From a virus: a stretch of DNA of 36,055 nt. Below are positions 25,279 to 31,307 of the stretch, one piece after another. The first letter of the stretch is position 1. Every line of letters begins with the position of its first letter. Where the stretch lies: the IMG/VR virus record IMGVR_UViG_3300043468_001857, positions 1 through 36,055 of that record; one strand, written 5' to 3'. The notes under the pieces are model-generated. The model made no database searches and was not told where the DNA came from. It saw nothing but the letters and a program-made list of their open reading frames with translations. A program made the position numbers and the translations under genes.

Positions 25279-25307
25279 TTGACAAAATCCAAAAGGTAGT
25301 TTATAGT
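25279..25307 (+). promoter_or_regulatory. Sigma-70 promoter of the AT-hook gene
   Basis: -35 TTGACA at 25279-25284, a 17-bp spacer and -10 TATAGT at 25302-25307, followed 29 bp later by the ATG of the AT-hook gene. The spacer end GTAGTT before TAT recurs in the promoter at 27529, which may mark a shared regulon. Confidence 0.8.
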
Positions 25308-25336
25308 ATTTTTAGTATTAATTTTGTAGGTGTAAT

Positions 25337-25936
25337 ATGAAAGTCCCGTATGTAAGGCTAGAAACAAAAACACTTGTGCTTAAAGACAGAGAAGTAGACA
25401 TCACAAACAAGCTTTTGTTTAATAGAGCTTTGAACGAAGCCTTGAAGGAACAAAAAGCTGCAAAAAAGGAAAGTAGTAATTCTTTCCTTGTTGTAGGAAA
25501 AGAGTTTAGTTATAGAATGCGGTTTCTTAAATCTGGAACTGCTGTAAATCCTAGATGGACTTCAGAGAAAAAAATAGAGAAAACTAATGTGAAATATTAT
25601 CTCCCAGTAGGAGATCCATTAACAATATCAAGTTTACTTGATTTTTACGCAAGATATAAAGTTGAGCTAGAGGCGGCAAATCTTGAAATCAAAAAAAGAG
25701 GTAGGCCTAAATTACCAGCTGAATTAAGAAAGCCAAGAAAAAAGTATCCTAAGCCTCCATCTTTATCCTTAAAGAAAAGAGGAAGACCAAAGTCTGAAAA
25801 GACTTTAGCTAAAGAAAGATGGATTAAATGGCATGAAGATAGCGGTGTACCTATAGCTCCTCGAAAAAGAGGAAGGCCATTGAAAAAAACTTTGTGGTAT
25901 ACTTGCGAATTGCCACCAAATTATGTAAAATTATAA
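25337..25936 (+). CDS. Triple AT-hook DNA-binding protein
   Basis: A 199-residue basic protein whose C-terminal half carries three AT-hooks with the invariant RGRP core: residues 121-124 (KKRGRPKLP), 148-151 (KKRGRPKSE) and 178-181 (RKRGRPLKK). AT-hooks insert into the minor groove of AT-rich DNA; three hooks 27-30 residues apart would bind several sites at once, as HMGA-type and nucleoid proteins do. The N-terminal ~100 residues are unrecognised, with a Lys-rich stretch then a mixed alpha/beta pattern. The start has GTAGGTG upstream and a consensus promoter, and a terminator follows. In very AT-rich phage DNA it could act as a nucleoid-structuring protein or a transcriptional regulator. Confidence 0.8.
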   Translation: MKVPYVRLETKTLVLKDREVDITNKLLFNRALNEALKEQKAAKKESSNSFLVVGKEFSYRMRFLKSGTAVNPRWTSEKKIEKTNVKYYLPVGDPLTISSLLDFYARYKVELEAANLEIKKRGRPKLPAELRKPRKKYPKPPSLSLKKRGRPKSEKTLAKERWIKWHEDSGVPIAPRKRGRPLKKTLWYTCELPPNYVKL

Positions 25937-25939
25937 AAT

Positions 25940-25962
25940 AATAGGCAGGTTATCTGCCTATT
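25940..25962 (+). terminator. Hairpin after the AT-hook gene
   Basis: AATAGGCAG, a 5-base loop, then CTGCCTATT: a perfect 9-bp stem directly after the stop codon. The T-tract is short and interrupted, so termination may be partial with read-through to the ParB-like gene 22 bp downstream. Confidence 0.65.
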
Positions 25963-25983
25963 TAATATTATTGAGTTAAAGAC

Positions 25984-26505
25984 ATGAAAGAACATTTAAA
26001 AGTAGAAAACAAAGATCTATCGTCTCTAAAGCCTTACATTAATAATGCTAAATTGCATCCTGATGAACAAATACTTAAAATAGCTAGGAGCATCAAAGAA
26101 TTAGGCTTTCTAGATCCAGTGGCTGTAGATGAGAATAATGAAATATTAGAAGGACACGGCAGATTTTTAGCTGCAAAATTACTGGGATTAGAAACAATTC
26201 CTACTATAACTATCACTAATTTATCTAAAGATGAAAAAATAGCGTATAGAATTGCGCACAATAAATTGACAATGGATACAGGTTGGGATCTTGAATTGTT
26301 GCAATTTGATTTGCAACAAATAGAAGATTTAGATATTTCATTATCAGGTTTTGATAAATTTGAATTTTCCTCTTTTTATGACGATGAAGAAGATGAAAGT
26401 GAAGATCAGGATGAAGATGAAGATTTGCCATCATCCAAAGAAATTTTAGATGATGATTTAAAGAAATATAAACACACATGTCCAGAGTGTGGATTTAAAT
26501 GGTAA
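25984..26505 (+). CDS. ParB/Srx-like protein coupled to a DNA methyltransferase
   Basis: A 173-residue protein with the ParB N-terminal (ParB/sulfiredoxin) domain in residues 10-115: N-x-K-H-x4-QI, SIKELGFLDPVAVDE, and EGHGRFLAAKLLG with GHGR at 57-60, the nucleotide-binding loop. This form, followed by IAHNKL and a Trp-Asp, is the one phages often place next to DNA methyltransferases, rather than a chromosome-partition ParB; there is no HTH domain. Residues 132-147 are almost all Asp/Glu, and the tail CPECGFKW (166-173) looks like half a zinc ribbon. Its stop overlaps the methyltransferase start (ATGGTAA), so the two are translated together. A role in guiding or regulating methylation is inferred from this pairing. 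Confidence 0.85.
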   Translation: MKEHLKVENKDLSSLKPYINNAKLHPDEQILKIARSIKELGFLDPVAVDENNEILEGHGRFLAAKLLGLETIPTITITNLSKDEKIAYRIAHNKLTMDTGWDLELLQFDLQQIEDLDISLSGFDKFEFSSFYDDEEDESEDQDEDEDLPSSKEILDDDLKKYKHTCPECGFKW

Positions 26506-27479
26506 AAGATTTAACTGTTATTAGTACTTTTGCGGGTGGCGGAGGATCTAGTCTTGGCTATAATTTAGCTGGATACAAAGAATTGCTAGCTATTGAATGG
26601 GATTCTAACGCTGCCGAATGCTTAAAGGCTAATTTTCCTGATTTACCTGTATTTCAGCAAGATATAAAAAAAATTACATCTAAAAAAATATTAGATTTTA
26701 CTGGATTAGCGCCAGGAGAATTAGATTTATTAGATGGCTCTCCGCCTTGCCAAGGATTTTCAACTACAGGCAAAAGAGATCATAAAGATCAAAGAAATAA
26801 TCTTTTTATAGAGTTTGTTAGACTTCTTAAAGATTTACAGCCAAGATCTTTTTTAATGGAAAATGTGTCTGGAATGATTATAGGAGCTAATAAAAAAACA
26901 TATTTATTGTGTGTAGATGAATTAAGACAGGCTGGATATGTAATAAAATCTGGATTATATAATACTAAATACTTTGGCGTTCCTCAATCTAGAGAAAGAT
27001 TAATTATTATAGGCATTAGAAAAGATTTAGGTATAGCACCAACTTTAATTGAAAATAAAACAAAACCTATTACAGTAAAAAATGCTTTTAAAGGATTAAA
27101 TGATAATTCTGGAATAGAATTTCCAGATTGGCTCAAAAAAGCAACATTAGAAATGATTCCAGGTAATTTTGGAAAAGAACATGTAGAAAAAGCTTTTATA
27201 AAATATAGAGGAAATCCAAACGGTGCAAGATCTTTTAAATTATTAGCATGGGATAAACCATCTTGTACAGTTACAAAAACTTGGATTTTACCATCTGGTA
27301 TAGCACATCCAGACAAACAAAGATATATTAATATCTCTGAAATAAAAAGATTGTGCAGTTTCCCAGATAATTACAAATTGCCTGGTAAATTTACAGATCA
27401 ATTAGCAAGAATGGGTAATTGCGTGCCACCATTATTTGCAAAGCATTTAGCAGAGCATATAAAAAATTTATTGTCATAA
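26499..27479 (+). CDS. C5-cytosine DNA methyltransferase
   Basis: A 326-residue Dcm/HhaI-type methyltransferase, which puts a methyl group from S-adenosylmethionine on C5 of cytosine. Motif I is FAGGGGSSLG (11-20) with the acidic pair near Glu33. Motif IV is SPPCQGFS with catalytic Cys84, motif VI ENV at 121-123, and motif VIII QSRER at 163-167. The target-recognition region spans about 180-255 and is short. Motifs IX and X (QLARMGNCVPPLFAKHLAEHI) close the protein. No restriction endonuclease is adjacent, so it reads as an orphan methyltransferase that may protect phage DNA or compete with host methylation. It shares 7 bp with the ParB-like gene, and no terminator is clear before the next promoter at 27529. 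Confidence 0.93.
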   Translation: MVKDLTVISTFAGGGGSSLGYNLAGYKELLAIEWDSNAAECLKANFPDLPVFQQDIKKITSKKILDFTGLAPGELDLLDGSPPCQGFSTTGKRDHKDQRNNLFIEFVRLLKDLQPRSFLMENVSGMIIGANKKTYLLCVDELRQAGYVIKSGLYNTKYFGVPQSRERLIIIGIRKDLGIAPTLIENKTKPITVKNAFKGLNDNSGIEFPDWLKKATLEMIPGNFGKEHVEKAFIKYRGNPNGARSFKLLAWDKPSCTVTKTWILPSGIAHPDKQRYINISEIKRLCSFPDNYKLPGKFTDQLARMGNCVPPLFAKHLAEHIKNLLS

Positions 27480-27528
27480 CCACCTAAATTACTTCACAGC
27501 TTAGAAAAAACTTTTTTTATTAAACTGC

Positions 27529-27557
27529 TTGACAGATAAATAAAAGTAGTTTATGCT
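27529..27557 (+). promoter_or_regulatory. Sigma-70 promoter of the 46-residue gene
   Basis: -35 TTGACA (27529-27534), a 17-bp spacer, -10 TATGCT (27552-27557), 28 bp before an ATG with a good Shine-Dalgarno sequence. It shares GTAGTTTAT with the promoter at 25279. Confidence 0.75.
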
Positions 27558-27585
27558 AAAAGCATGGAAAACGAGAGAGGGAAAA

Positions 27586-27726
27586 ATGAACGACTACTTT
27601 GAGTACATGCTTCAGAACGAGATGGAGAGAATTGAATCTATAGCGGATGCTATAGAAGCTGACTCAGCGGAAGTTGAGCAGTTGCCAGAAGTTGAGATTA
27701 ACTGGGAAACAATGGAGAATTTTTAG
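27586..27726 (+). CDS. 46-residue acidic protein
   Basis: A short gene with strong expression signals: GAGAGAGG lies 6 bp before the ATG and a consensus promoter sits upstream. The product is rich in Glu and Asp (for example ADSAEVEQLPEVEIN) and should be helical. Its stop TAG is one base from the next ATG, and GGAG inside its last codons serves as the next gene's Shine-Dalgarno sequence, so the two form an operon. The family is unknown; the acidity would suit an inhibitor or antitoxin-like partner, but this is a guess. Confidence 0.65.
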   Translation: MNDYFEYMLQNEMERIESIADAIEADSAEVEQLPEVEINWETMENF

Positions 27727-27727
27727 C

Positions 27728-28024
27728 ATGGACACAATAATAGAAACAATGCATTTTAACTTCCACGGCATAGAAGTGCCGGTGGAGGTGAGACAATCGC
27801 CCAAAGGCAAGTACATATGGTTCAACGAGAAGACAGCAGCGTACAAAGATGCCTTCAGGCGATCGCTAAAAAGGCAGCTGCTAATCTACACAGAGCAGCG
27901 TGCCAAGGCAAAAGCATTGCTGTTAATAAATTGCAGATTCCGCAATCTGCTGTGGGAGAACAAAATAATACTGGATGAAGACAACATGGGGGACGACACC
28001 CCATATGTCTACTGGATGGAATAG
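27728..28024 (+). CDS. 98-residue protein, unknown function
   Basis: Starts at the ATG one base after the 46-residue gene; GGAG lies 10 bp upstream. An earlier TTG (27674) in frame would extend it through the preceding gene and is less likely. The N-terminal third is predicted to form strands (FHGIEVPVEVRQSPKGKYIWF), the middle is a basic helix rich in Arg and Lys (AFRRSLKRQLLIYTEQRAKA), and the tail is acidic. Codon use and base composition are richer in GC than the phage genes to the left, and it contains a HIP1 site (27859-27866), so it may come from a cyanobacterial genome. I do not recognise the family. Confidence 0.65.
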   Translation: MDTIIETMHFNFHGIEVPVEVRQSPKGKYIWFNEKTAAYKDAFRRSLKRQLLIYTEQRAKAKALLLINCRFRNLLWENKIILDEDNMGDDTPYVYWME

Positions 28025-28033
28025 ATAAATCAC

Positions 28034-28053
28034 AACCTCCCCTTGGGGAGGTT
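28034..28053 (+). terminator. Strong hairpin whose 3' arm is a Shine-Dalgarno sequence
   Basis: AACCTCCCC, loop TT, GGGGAGGTT: a perfect 9-bp stem 9 bp after the previous stop. It may terminate transcription, but the following sequence TATTAATG is not a T-tract. The 3' arm GGGGAGG is placed ideally as the ribosome-binding site of the ATG at 28059, so the hairpin would hide it. Confidence 0.7.
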
Positions 28054-28058
28054 TATTA

Positions 28059-28211
28059 ATGCCAAAGATGTTTAGACTTGACAAAGCATTAAAACTAGCA
28101 AAAAGATTTAAATACACAAATAATACTAAATCGCTTGGAAATTTCGCCAGGGAGAAGATTGATGAGTTGTTTGTCATTTTGCAAAAAACAAGGGGCTTAG
28201 AATTGATTTAA
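28059..28211 (+). CDS. 50-residue basic protein
   Basis: A small gene starting with ATG 8 bp after GGGGAGG. The product is rich in Lys and Arg (KALKLAKRFKYTNNTKS) and ends in a second helix (REKIDELFVILQKTRG). Its Shine-Dalgarno sequence is the 3' arm of the hairpin at 28034-28053, so translation is probably conditional. The family is unknown. It could be a small DNA- or RNA-binding protein, given its charge. Confidence 0.55.
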   Translation: MPKMFRLDKALKLAKRFKYTNNTKSLGNFAREKIDELFVILQKTRGLELI

Positions 28212-28262
28212 AAAGGAGTTTTAGAACAGAGTAGAACAGATTAACTAACATTTTTGATAAAA

Positions 28263-28328
28263 AGTGAGAAAAGTTGATTTCGGGAAAGTAAGAAAGTTGA
28301 TTTCGGAGAGTGAAGAAAGTTGATCTCG
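28263..28328 (+). repeat. Three iteron-like 23-bp direct repeats
   Basis: Copies at 28263, 28287 and 28309 share AGTxxxGAAAGTTGATTTCGG, the third with GATCTCG. The GTTGAT cores lie at 28273, 28296 and 28319, exactly 23 bp apart (about two helical turns). The segment between genes at 28212-28347 otherwise holds only AT-rich sequence. Such spacing is typical of iterons at plasmid origins or of operator arrays. Confidence 0.75.
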
Positions 28329-28347
28329 AATCTATATACAGATATCA

Positions 28348-28542
28348 ATGCAAAGAAAAAAAATAAATATAAGAGAAAAGTCTTATTTGACAAGAGTTAG
28401 AGAATTTTGGGGAGGTGTACAAGAGTCCGGAAACAAAGAATTCTTCTCTGGTAAAAATCTTAGTCTTTCGGAAGATGGGACAATCCGTCTTGAACGAAAG
28501 ATTATCCCGCGCTGCGACTTGTCAAGTAGTGTTGGTGATTAG
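28348..28542 (+). CDS. Possible 64-residue protein
   Basis: An ATG-initiated frame right after the iteron-like repeats. The product begins with a basic segment (MQRKKINIREKSYLTRVRE) and is otherwise featureless. No Shine-Dalgarno sequence is visible, so it is either leaderless or not a gene. A 6-bp hairpin follows 10 bp after the stop. Confidence 0.35.
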   Translation: MQRKKINIREKSYLTRVREFWGGVQESGNKEFFSGKNLSLSEDGTIRLERKIIPRCDLSSSVGD

Positions 28543-28552
28543 ATAAAAAATA

Positions 28553-28568
28553 GTCTCTGGGGAGAGAC
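28553..28568 (+). terminator. Weak hairpin after the 64-residue frame
   Basis: GTCTCT, loop GGGG, AGAGAC, followed by a mixed AATTGATT rather than a T-tract. From here to 28724 (about 150 bp) I see no gene; a possible weak promoter (TTGTTC, 17 bp, CATAAT) ends at 28703. Confidence 0.4.
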
Positions 28569-28724
28569 AATTGATTAAGCCGTGAGAAATTGTTTTATTG
28601 ATAAATCTACCAGCAAAGTCTATGAAGCCGGTTAATGGCTAAAATAAATGGCAATCAGATAATAAAGATTGTTCTTGTTCTTTGTTTATATCTGTGCCAT
28701 AATCTTGTTTAAGTGATGTTGTTG

Positions 28725-29117
28725 TTAAACACCGCCAGCGGCAAAGTTGACGGTGTTTTGTTTTATCACTCCATCTGGTGGAGTTGCCCATTGGTTCAAT
28801 CTTTCTTTCGCCCATTGGTTGGGTTTCTCCAAAGACTGACAATAAGCACTATTAGACAATTGTGGTGCTTTGTCAATTCGTGTTGTTGGATATTCATACT
28901 TTTCCAACAACTGATTTAACCATGGCAAATCTACCGCCATAGCAATCAACTCAGCCTTGCCAAATAGCAGCTTTAATTTCTTTTTGAGTTGCTTGTCAGC
29001 TAACTCAAAGTCTTCCTGTTCTAAATGGTGTCCGAACTGAATCCAGTTATTGTTTAACTGGACAAATACCGTAGATCTGTTATTGGTTGGGCTTTTTGCG
29101 ATTAGACAATTATACAT
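28725..29117 (-). CDS. 130-residue protein, unknown function
   Basis: A protein starting at an ATG with TAGGAG 10 bp upstream. The N-terminal half alternates polar and hydrophobic residues (STVFVQLNNNWIQFG) then becomes helical and charged (LADKQLKKKLKLLFGKAELIA). The C-terminal part holds a short internal repeat, NQWAKERLNQWA, and ends in a Gly-rich tail. No family is recognised. The gene is divergent from the PLD-like gene and shares a symmetric promoter region with it; a HIP1 site (29156-29163) lies between them. The base composition is less AT-rich than the phage core, so a host origin is possible. Confidence 0.6.
   Translation of the reverse strand: MYNCLIAKSPTNNRSTVFVQLNNNWIQFGHHLEQEDFELADKQLKKKLKLLFGKAELIAMAVDLPWLNQLLEKYEYPTTRIDKAPQLSNSAYCQSLEKPNQWAKERLNQWATPPDGVIKQNTVNFAAGGV
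28727..28763 (+). terminator. Terminator-like hairpin with plus-strand T-tract
   Basis: AAACACCG pairs with CGGTGTTT (28751-28758) around a 16-base loop and is followed by TTGTTTTAT on the plus strand. It overlaps the 3' end of the minus-strand 130-residue gene and would end plus-strand transcripts arriving from 28.7 kb. Confidence 0.5.
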
Positions 29118-29133
29118 TTTTTTTTAGCTCCTA

Positions 29134-29206
29134 TATTTCTATTTTACCAAAAAATGCGATCGCATAATATACTTTGCAATATTTGCATTATGGTAAAATA
29201 TTGTAA
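29134..29206. promoter_or_regulatory. Symmetric divergent extended -10 promoters
   Basis: TGGTAAAAT occurs on the plus strand at 29191-29199 and on the minus strand at 29149-29141. Each is a TGnTAAAAT extended -10 box, followed in both directions by GATAGAAATAT or TAGAAATAT and then TTTAGGAG or TAGGAG. The two genes therefore share nearly identical leaders and are likely to be co-regulated. A HIP1 site sits between the two boxes. Confidence 0.6.
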
Positions 29207-29239
29207 GATAGAAATATCAATGAATTTAGGAGTAACATT

Positions 29240-30409
29240 ATGGGCAGATTGATATCTAGCTCTGGATTACCACAACATTTAATTCCAGATTATTTTAGTG
29301 ACATCCAATCTCAATGGATTGCAAAAGTAGAAGATGTAAAATGTGCGTCTGTAATAGGTGCGTTTGCTTATCTTACACATGACAAATTTATAAACGCATT
29401 GATTAAAAAGAACGTAGGTATTGTTCTTTCTGATTCTGCTTATAATCGCAGAATAATAACTAGACGTATAAAGATAGGAGATTGTTTTTTTCCGGACGAG
29501 GAATACAAAGGAATTTGTAAATCAGACTTAAAAGGAATATCAGAAAAAAGCAAGGATATTCTTGATAAAACCACCAACGTCGAAGGCGTGGCTTTTAGAT
29601 TTATTTTAAAAAGTCAAATAAGAAAGGATGGGGATGTTGACAATACTTATGCTCAGCCCACATTACATGCCAAAATGCTGGGACTTGTAGACAAAAATGG
29701 TATTGTTTACGAATGGCTTGTTGGGGGACATAATCCAACATTAAACGGAGATGATTCAATAGACTGTTTTACCTCTATTACAGATCTGGAGGAAATAGAT
29801 AAATTTACAGATTATTGGGTTTATCTGTGGATTGAATCTAAAATACTTGATAGAGATAAATCGCCAGGGCTAATGGAAGCAATTAATTATAAAGGTAAAG
29901 ATAAAGATACTGTTATGTCACAGTCTTGGCAAAACGCCTTTATAACAAAAAGCGTTTATACAGAAAAGCCTAAGAATAATTCTAATGATTATTTTTTTGC
30001 TAGTTTTTACTCGACAGATGTTTGTGAGTATCTCAGAGAAGTGTCTACCAGACTTTATGTCACAAGAATTAGTCATGATTTTAATATTCCTATTGGGTTA
30101 AGAGAAGAATTTCTTTTAGAATTTAGCAGAGAACATTCTATTAAATTTAGTGTAAAAGCCTTTTTCCCTATATCTACAAAATATGATAATACTCTTGTGT
30201 TTGTCACAAAAACCAGAAACGGAGTGTATCTTCATAATTTACTAAAAGACCATTTCTTTAAATGGTTAGATCGTCATCCAAGATATAAAAATCATGATTT
30301 AGAGATATTGAGCAAAGATAAAGATGCGGATGAGTCTAGCCGGACTCGATATCTTGAGGAACAAATCAAACAATTACAGGAAATGGTTCAATCTTTGCAA
30401 CACAAATAA
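29240..30409 (+). CDS. Phospholipase D-like domain protein
   Basis: A 389-residue protein with one PLD/HKD-type motif: TLHAKMLGLVD with His143 and Lys145, followed by WLVGGHNPT, which fits the small-residue/Asn strand after HxK in the PLD superfamily. The region before it (SVIGAFAYLTHDKFINALIKKNVGIVL) also fits the PLD-like fold. A second HxK is not obvious, so an active enzyme would need dimerisation, as in single-motif PLD nucleases. In the motif Asp follows one residue later than in the classical HxKx4D. The C-terminal ~25 residues form a coiled coil (RYLEEQIKQLQEMVQSLQ). TTTAGGAG precedes the ATG and a terminator follows. A nuclease or defence role is plausible but not shown. Confidence 0.65.
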   Translation: MGRLISSSGLPQHLIPDYFSDIQSQWIAKVEDVKCASVIGAFAYLTHDKFINALIKKNVGIVLSDSAYNRRIITRRIKIGDCFFPDEEYKGICKSDLKGISEKSKDILDKTTNVEGVAFRFILKSQIRKDGDVDNTYAQPTLHAKMLGLVDKNGIVYEWLVGGHNPTLNGDDSIDCFTSITDLEEIDKFTDYWVYLWIESKILDRDKSPGLMEAINYKGKDKDTVMSQSWQNAFITKSVYTEKPKNNSNDYFFASFYSTDVCEYLREVSTRLYVTRISHDFNIPIGLREEFLLEFSREHSIKFSVKAFFPISTKYDNTLVFVTKTRNGVYLHNLLKDHFFKWLDRHPRYKNHDLEILSKDKDADESSRTRYLEEQIKQLQEMVQSLQHK

Positions 30410-30413
30410 TTTG

Positions 30414-30441
30414 AAAGGATTGCAAATACATGCAATCCTTT
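30414..30441 (+). terminator. Terminator of the PLD-like gene
   Basis: AAAGGATTGCA, loop AATACA, TGCAATCCTTT: a perfect 11-bp stem starting just after the stop. A second, weaker AT-rich dyad (ATTGTAACAAT) with TTTTT follows within 40 bp. Confidence 0.75.
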
Positions 30442-30499
30442 GTGTTAATTATTGTAACAATTAATTTTTGGCAACATTATTTTTAGTTACTTAAAATAT

Positions 30500-31036
30500 A
30501 TGCAACTTAAAGTTTTAAATTCTAATAGATGGTCTAAAGAAGAATGCAGAAAAAAGTACATAGAAGATATTTCTGTGTCTTTAAAAGCCATTTCTATTTT
30601 ATCTGGTGTTCCTAAGCCCACCCTTGAGAAATGGTCTAAAGAAGGCAATTGGGTTTCTGATAAAAAAGAATATCACAAGGACCCTAATACTAATAATAAA
30701 ACTAATCAAGAATTATCTGATATTGCAACTAATAATTATAAAGTTCATTATCAATTACTTGCTTATGCTGCCAAGATTGTTCAATACAAAATAGCTGATC
30801 TCGCTAGGGTTGATTCTATGTCCCCTGACGAACGCATGGAATACATTAAATTAGAACACGATCCTCACGAGATGGATGCATGGTCTCGTATCATCTTTCG
30901 CGCTACTGAAGCTATCTCTAAAGTCACTGGTCTTCAATATTATTCTGATGTCAATGCCGCTATTAAACGTATTGAAAAAGAAGGTCTTGGTATCGTTGAT
31001 TTGTCTATGATGCAAGACTCTCATGATGAGAATTAA
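30500..31036 (+). CDS. Small-terminase-like HTH protein
   Basis: A 178-residue protein with an N-terminal helix-turn-helix at about residues 26-50: SLKAISILSGVPKPTLEKWSKEGNW. The pattern of a helix, GVP, TLxKW and W before a basic helix is the one seen in many phage small terminase subunits, which recognise the packaging site. The rest is mostly helical (LLAYAAKIVQYKIADLARV; DAWSRIIFRATEAISKVTG), as expected for an oligomerisation part. No large terminase follows; the next 5 kb is the cassette array, so a general phage regulator with this HTH is the alternative. No Shine-Dalgarno sequence is seen before the ATG. Confidence 0.55.
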   Translation: MQLKVLNSNRWSKEECRKKYIEDISVSLKAISILSGVPKPTLEKWSKEGNWVSDKKEYHKDPNTNNKTNQELSDIATNNYKVHYQLLAYAAKIVQYKIADLARVDSMSPDERMEYIKLEHDPHEMDAWSRIIFRATEAISKVTGLQYYSDVNAAIKRIEKEGLGIVDLSMMQDSHDEN

Positions 31037-31070
31037 TCTTTTTTATTGCATATTTACTTAAATAAACTAC

Positions 31071-31123
31071 TTAAAAACCCCTTCAGGGTTGAAGAGTCTG
31101 AAGGGGAAAAACAACTGGAGTAT
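31071..31123 (-). ncRNA. Candidate ~50-nt RNA (promoter straight into terminator)
   Basis: On the minus strand a consensus promoter (see 31130-31158) would start RNA near 31123. Only 16 bases later a terminator begins: CCCCTTCAG, an 11-base loop, CTGAAGGGG (31107-31076), then TTTTT. The product would be a ~50-nt hairpin RNA. An alternative is an attenuator, but no gene lies downstream in this direction apart from the opposing 3' end of the HTH gene. Confidence 0.5.
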
Positions 31124-31129
31124 TCTTTT

Positions 31130-31158
31130 ATATTATCTCCTTTTTCTCTTTCTGTCAA
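31130..31158 (-). promoter_or_regulatory. Sigma-70 promoter of the candidate small RNA
   Basis: On the minus strand, -35 TTGACA (31158-31153), a 17-bp spacer and -10 TAATAT (31135-31130): a near-perfect consensus. Confidence 0.75.
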
Positions 31159-31212
31159 GTAGTTTATATCTTTTTGGGAATTTTTTTCTCGTTGCATGTA
31201 TATATAGCATTG

Positions 31213-31247
31213 CCGTTGGGAAACGGTACATTTGTACCACCCCCCCC
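31213..31247. repeat. Two abutting inverted repeats and a C8 tract
   Basis: CCGTT-GGGA-AACGG (31213-31226) overlaps GGTACA-TT-TGTACC (31225-31238), followed by a run of eight C (31240-31247). It lies at the left border of the cassette array, directly before its first flank repeat. Confidence 0.7.
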
Positions 31248-31271
31248 TAGTCAAGTCTTGACTAAGCGGTT
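31248..31271. repeat. Compact flank repeat at the left end of the cassette array
   Basis: TAGTCAAG-TC-TTGACTAAGCGG: the start motif (TAGTCAAG) and end motif (CTTGACTAAGCGG) that border the longer spacers further right are here joined with almost nothing between. It may be an empty junction or the array boundary. Confidence 0.75.
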
Positions 31272-31278
31272 GTGCCAC

Positions 31279-31302
31279 AAAAAAGACCCCAGGTGGGGCC
31301 TT
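31279..31302 (-). terminator. Terminator of cassette 1
   Basis: On the minus strand GGCCCC, ACCT, GGGGTC and then TTTTTT: a classical intrinsic terminator 6 bp after the gene. The same stem appears in cassette 2. Confidence 0.9.
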
Positions 31303-31307
31303 GGAGG

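Noticed and set aside
26225-26479. 84-codon minus-strand frame over the ParB-like gene
   Set aside because: It is antisense to the acidic codon run of the ParB-like gene and has no ribosome-binding site.
28212-28724. tRNA, group II intron or IS end
   Set aside because: I looked for a cloverleaf, a domain V hairpin and terminal inverted repeats and found none convincing.
28639-28842. 67-codon minus-strand frame
   Set aside because: It overlaps the 130-residue gene in another frame and has no start signals.
31054-31278. 74-codon minus-strand frame
   Set aside because: It crosses the small-RNA promoter and ends inside its terminator; no Shine-Dalgarno sequence.
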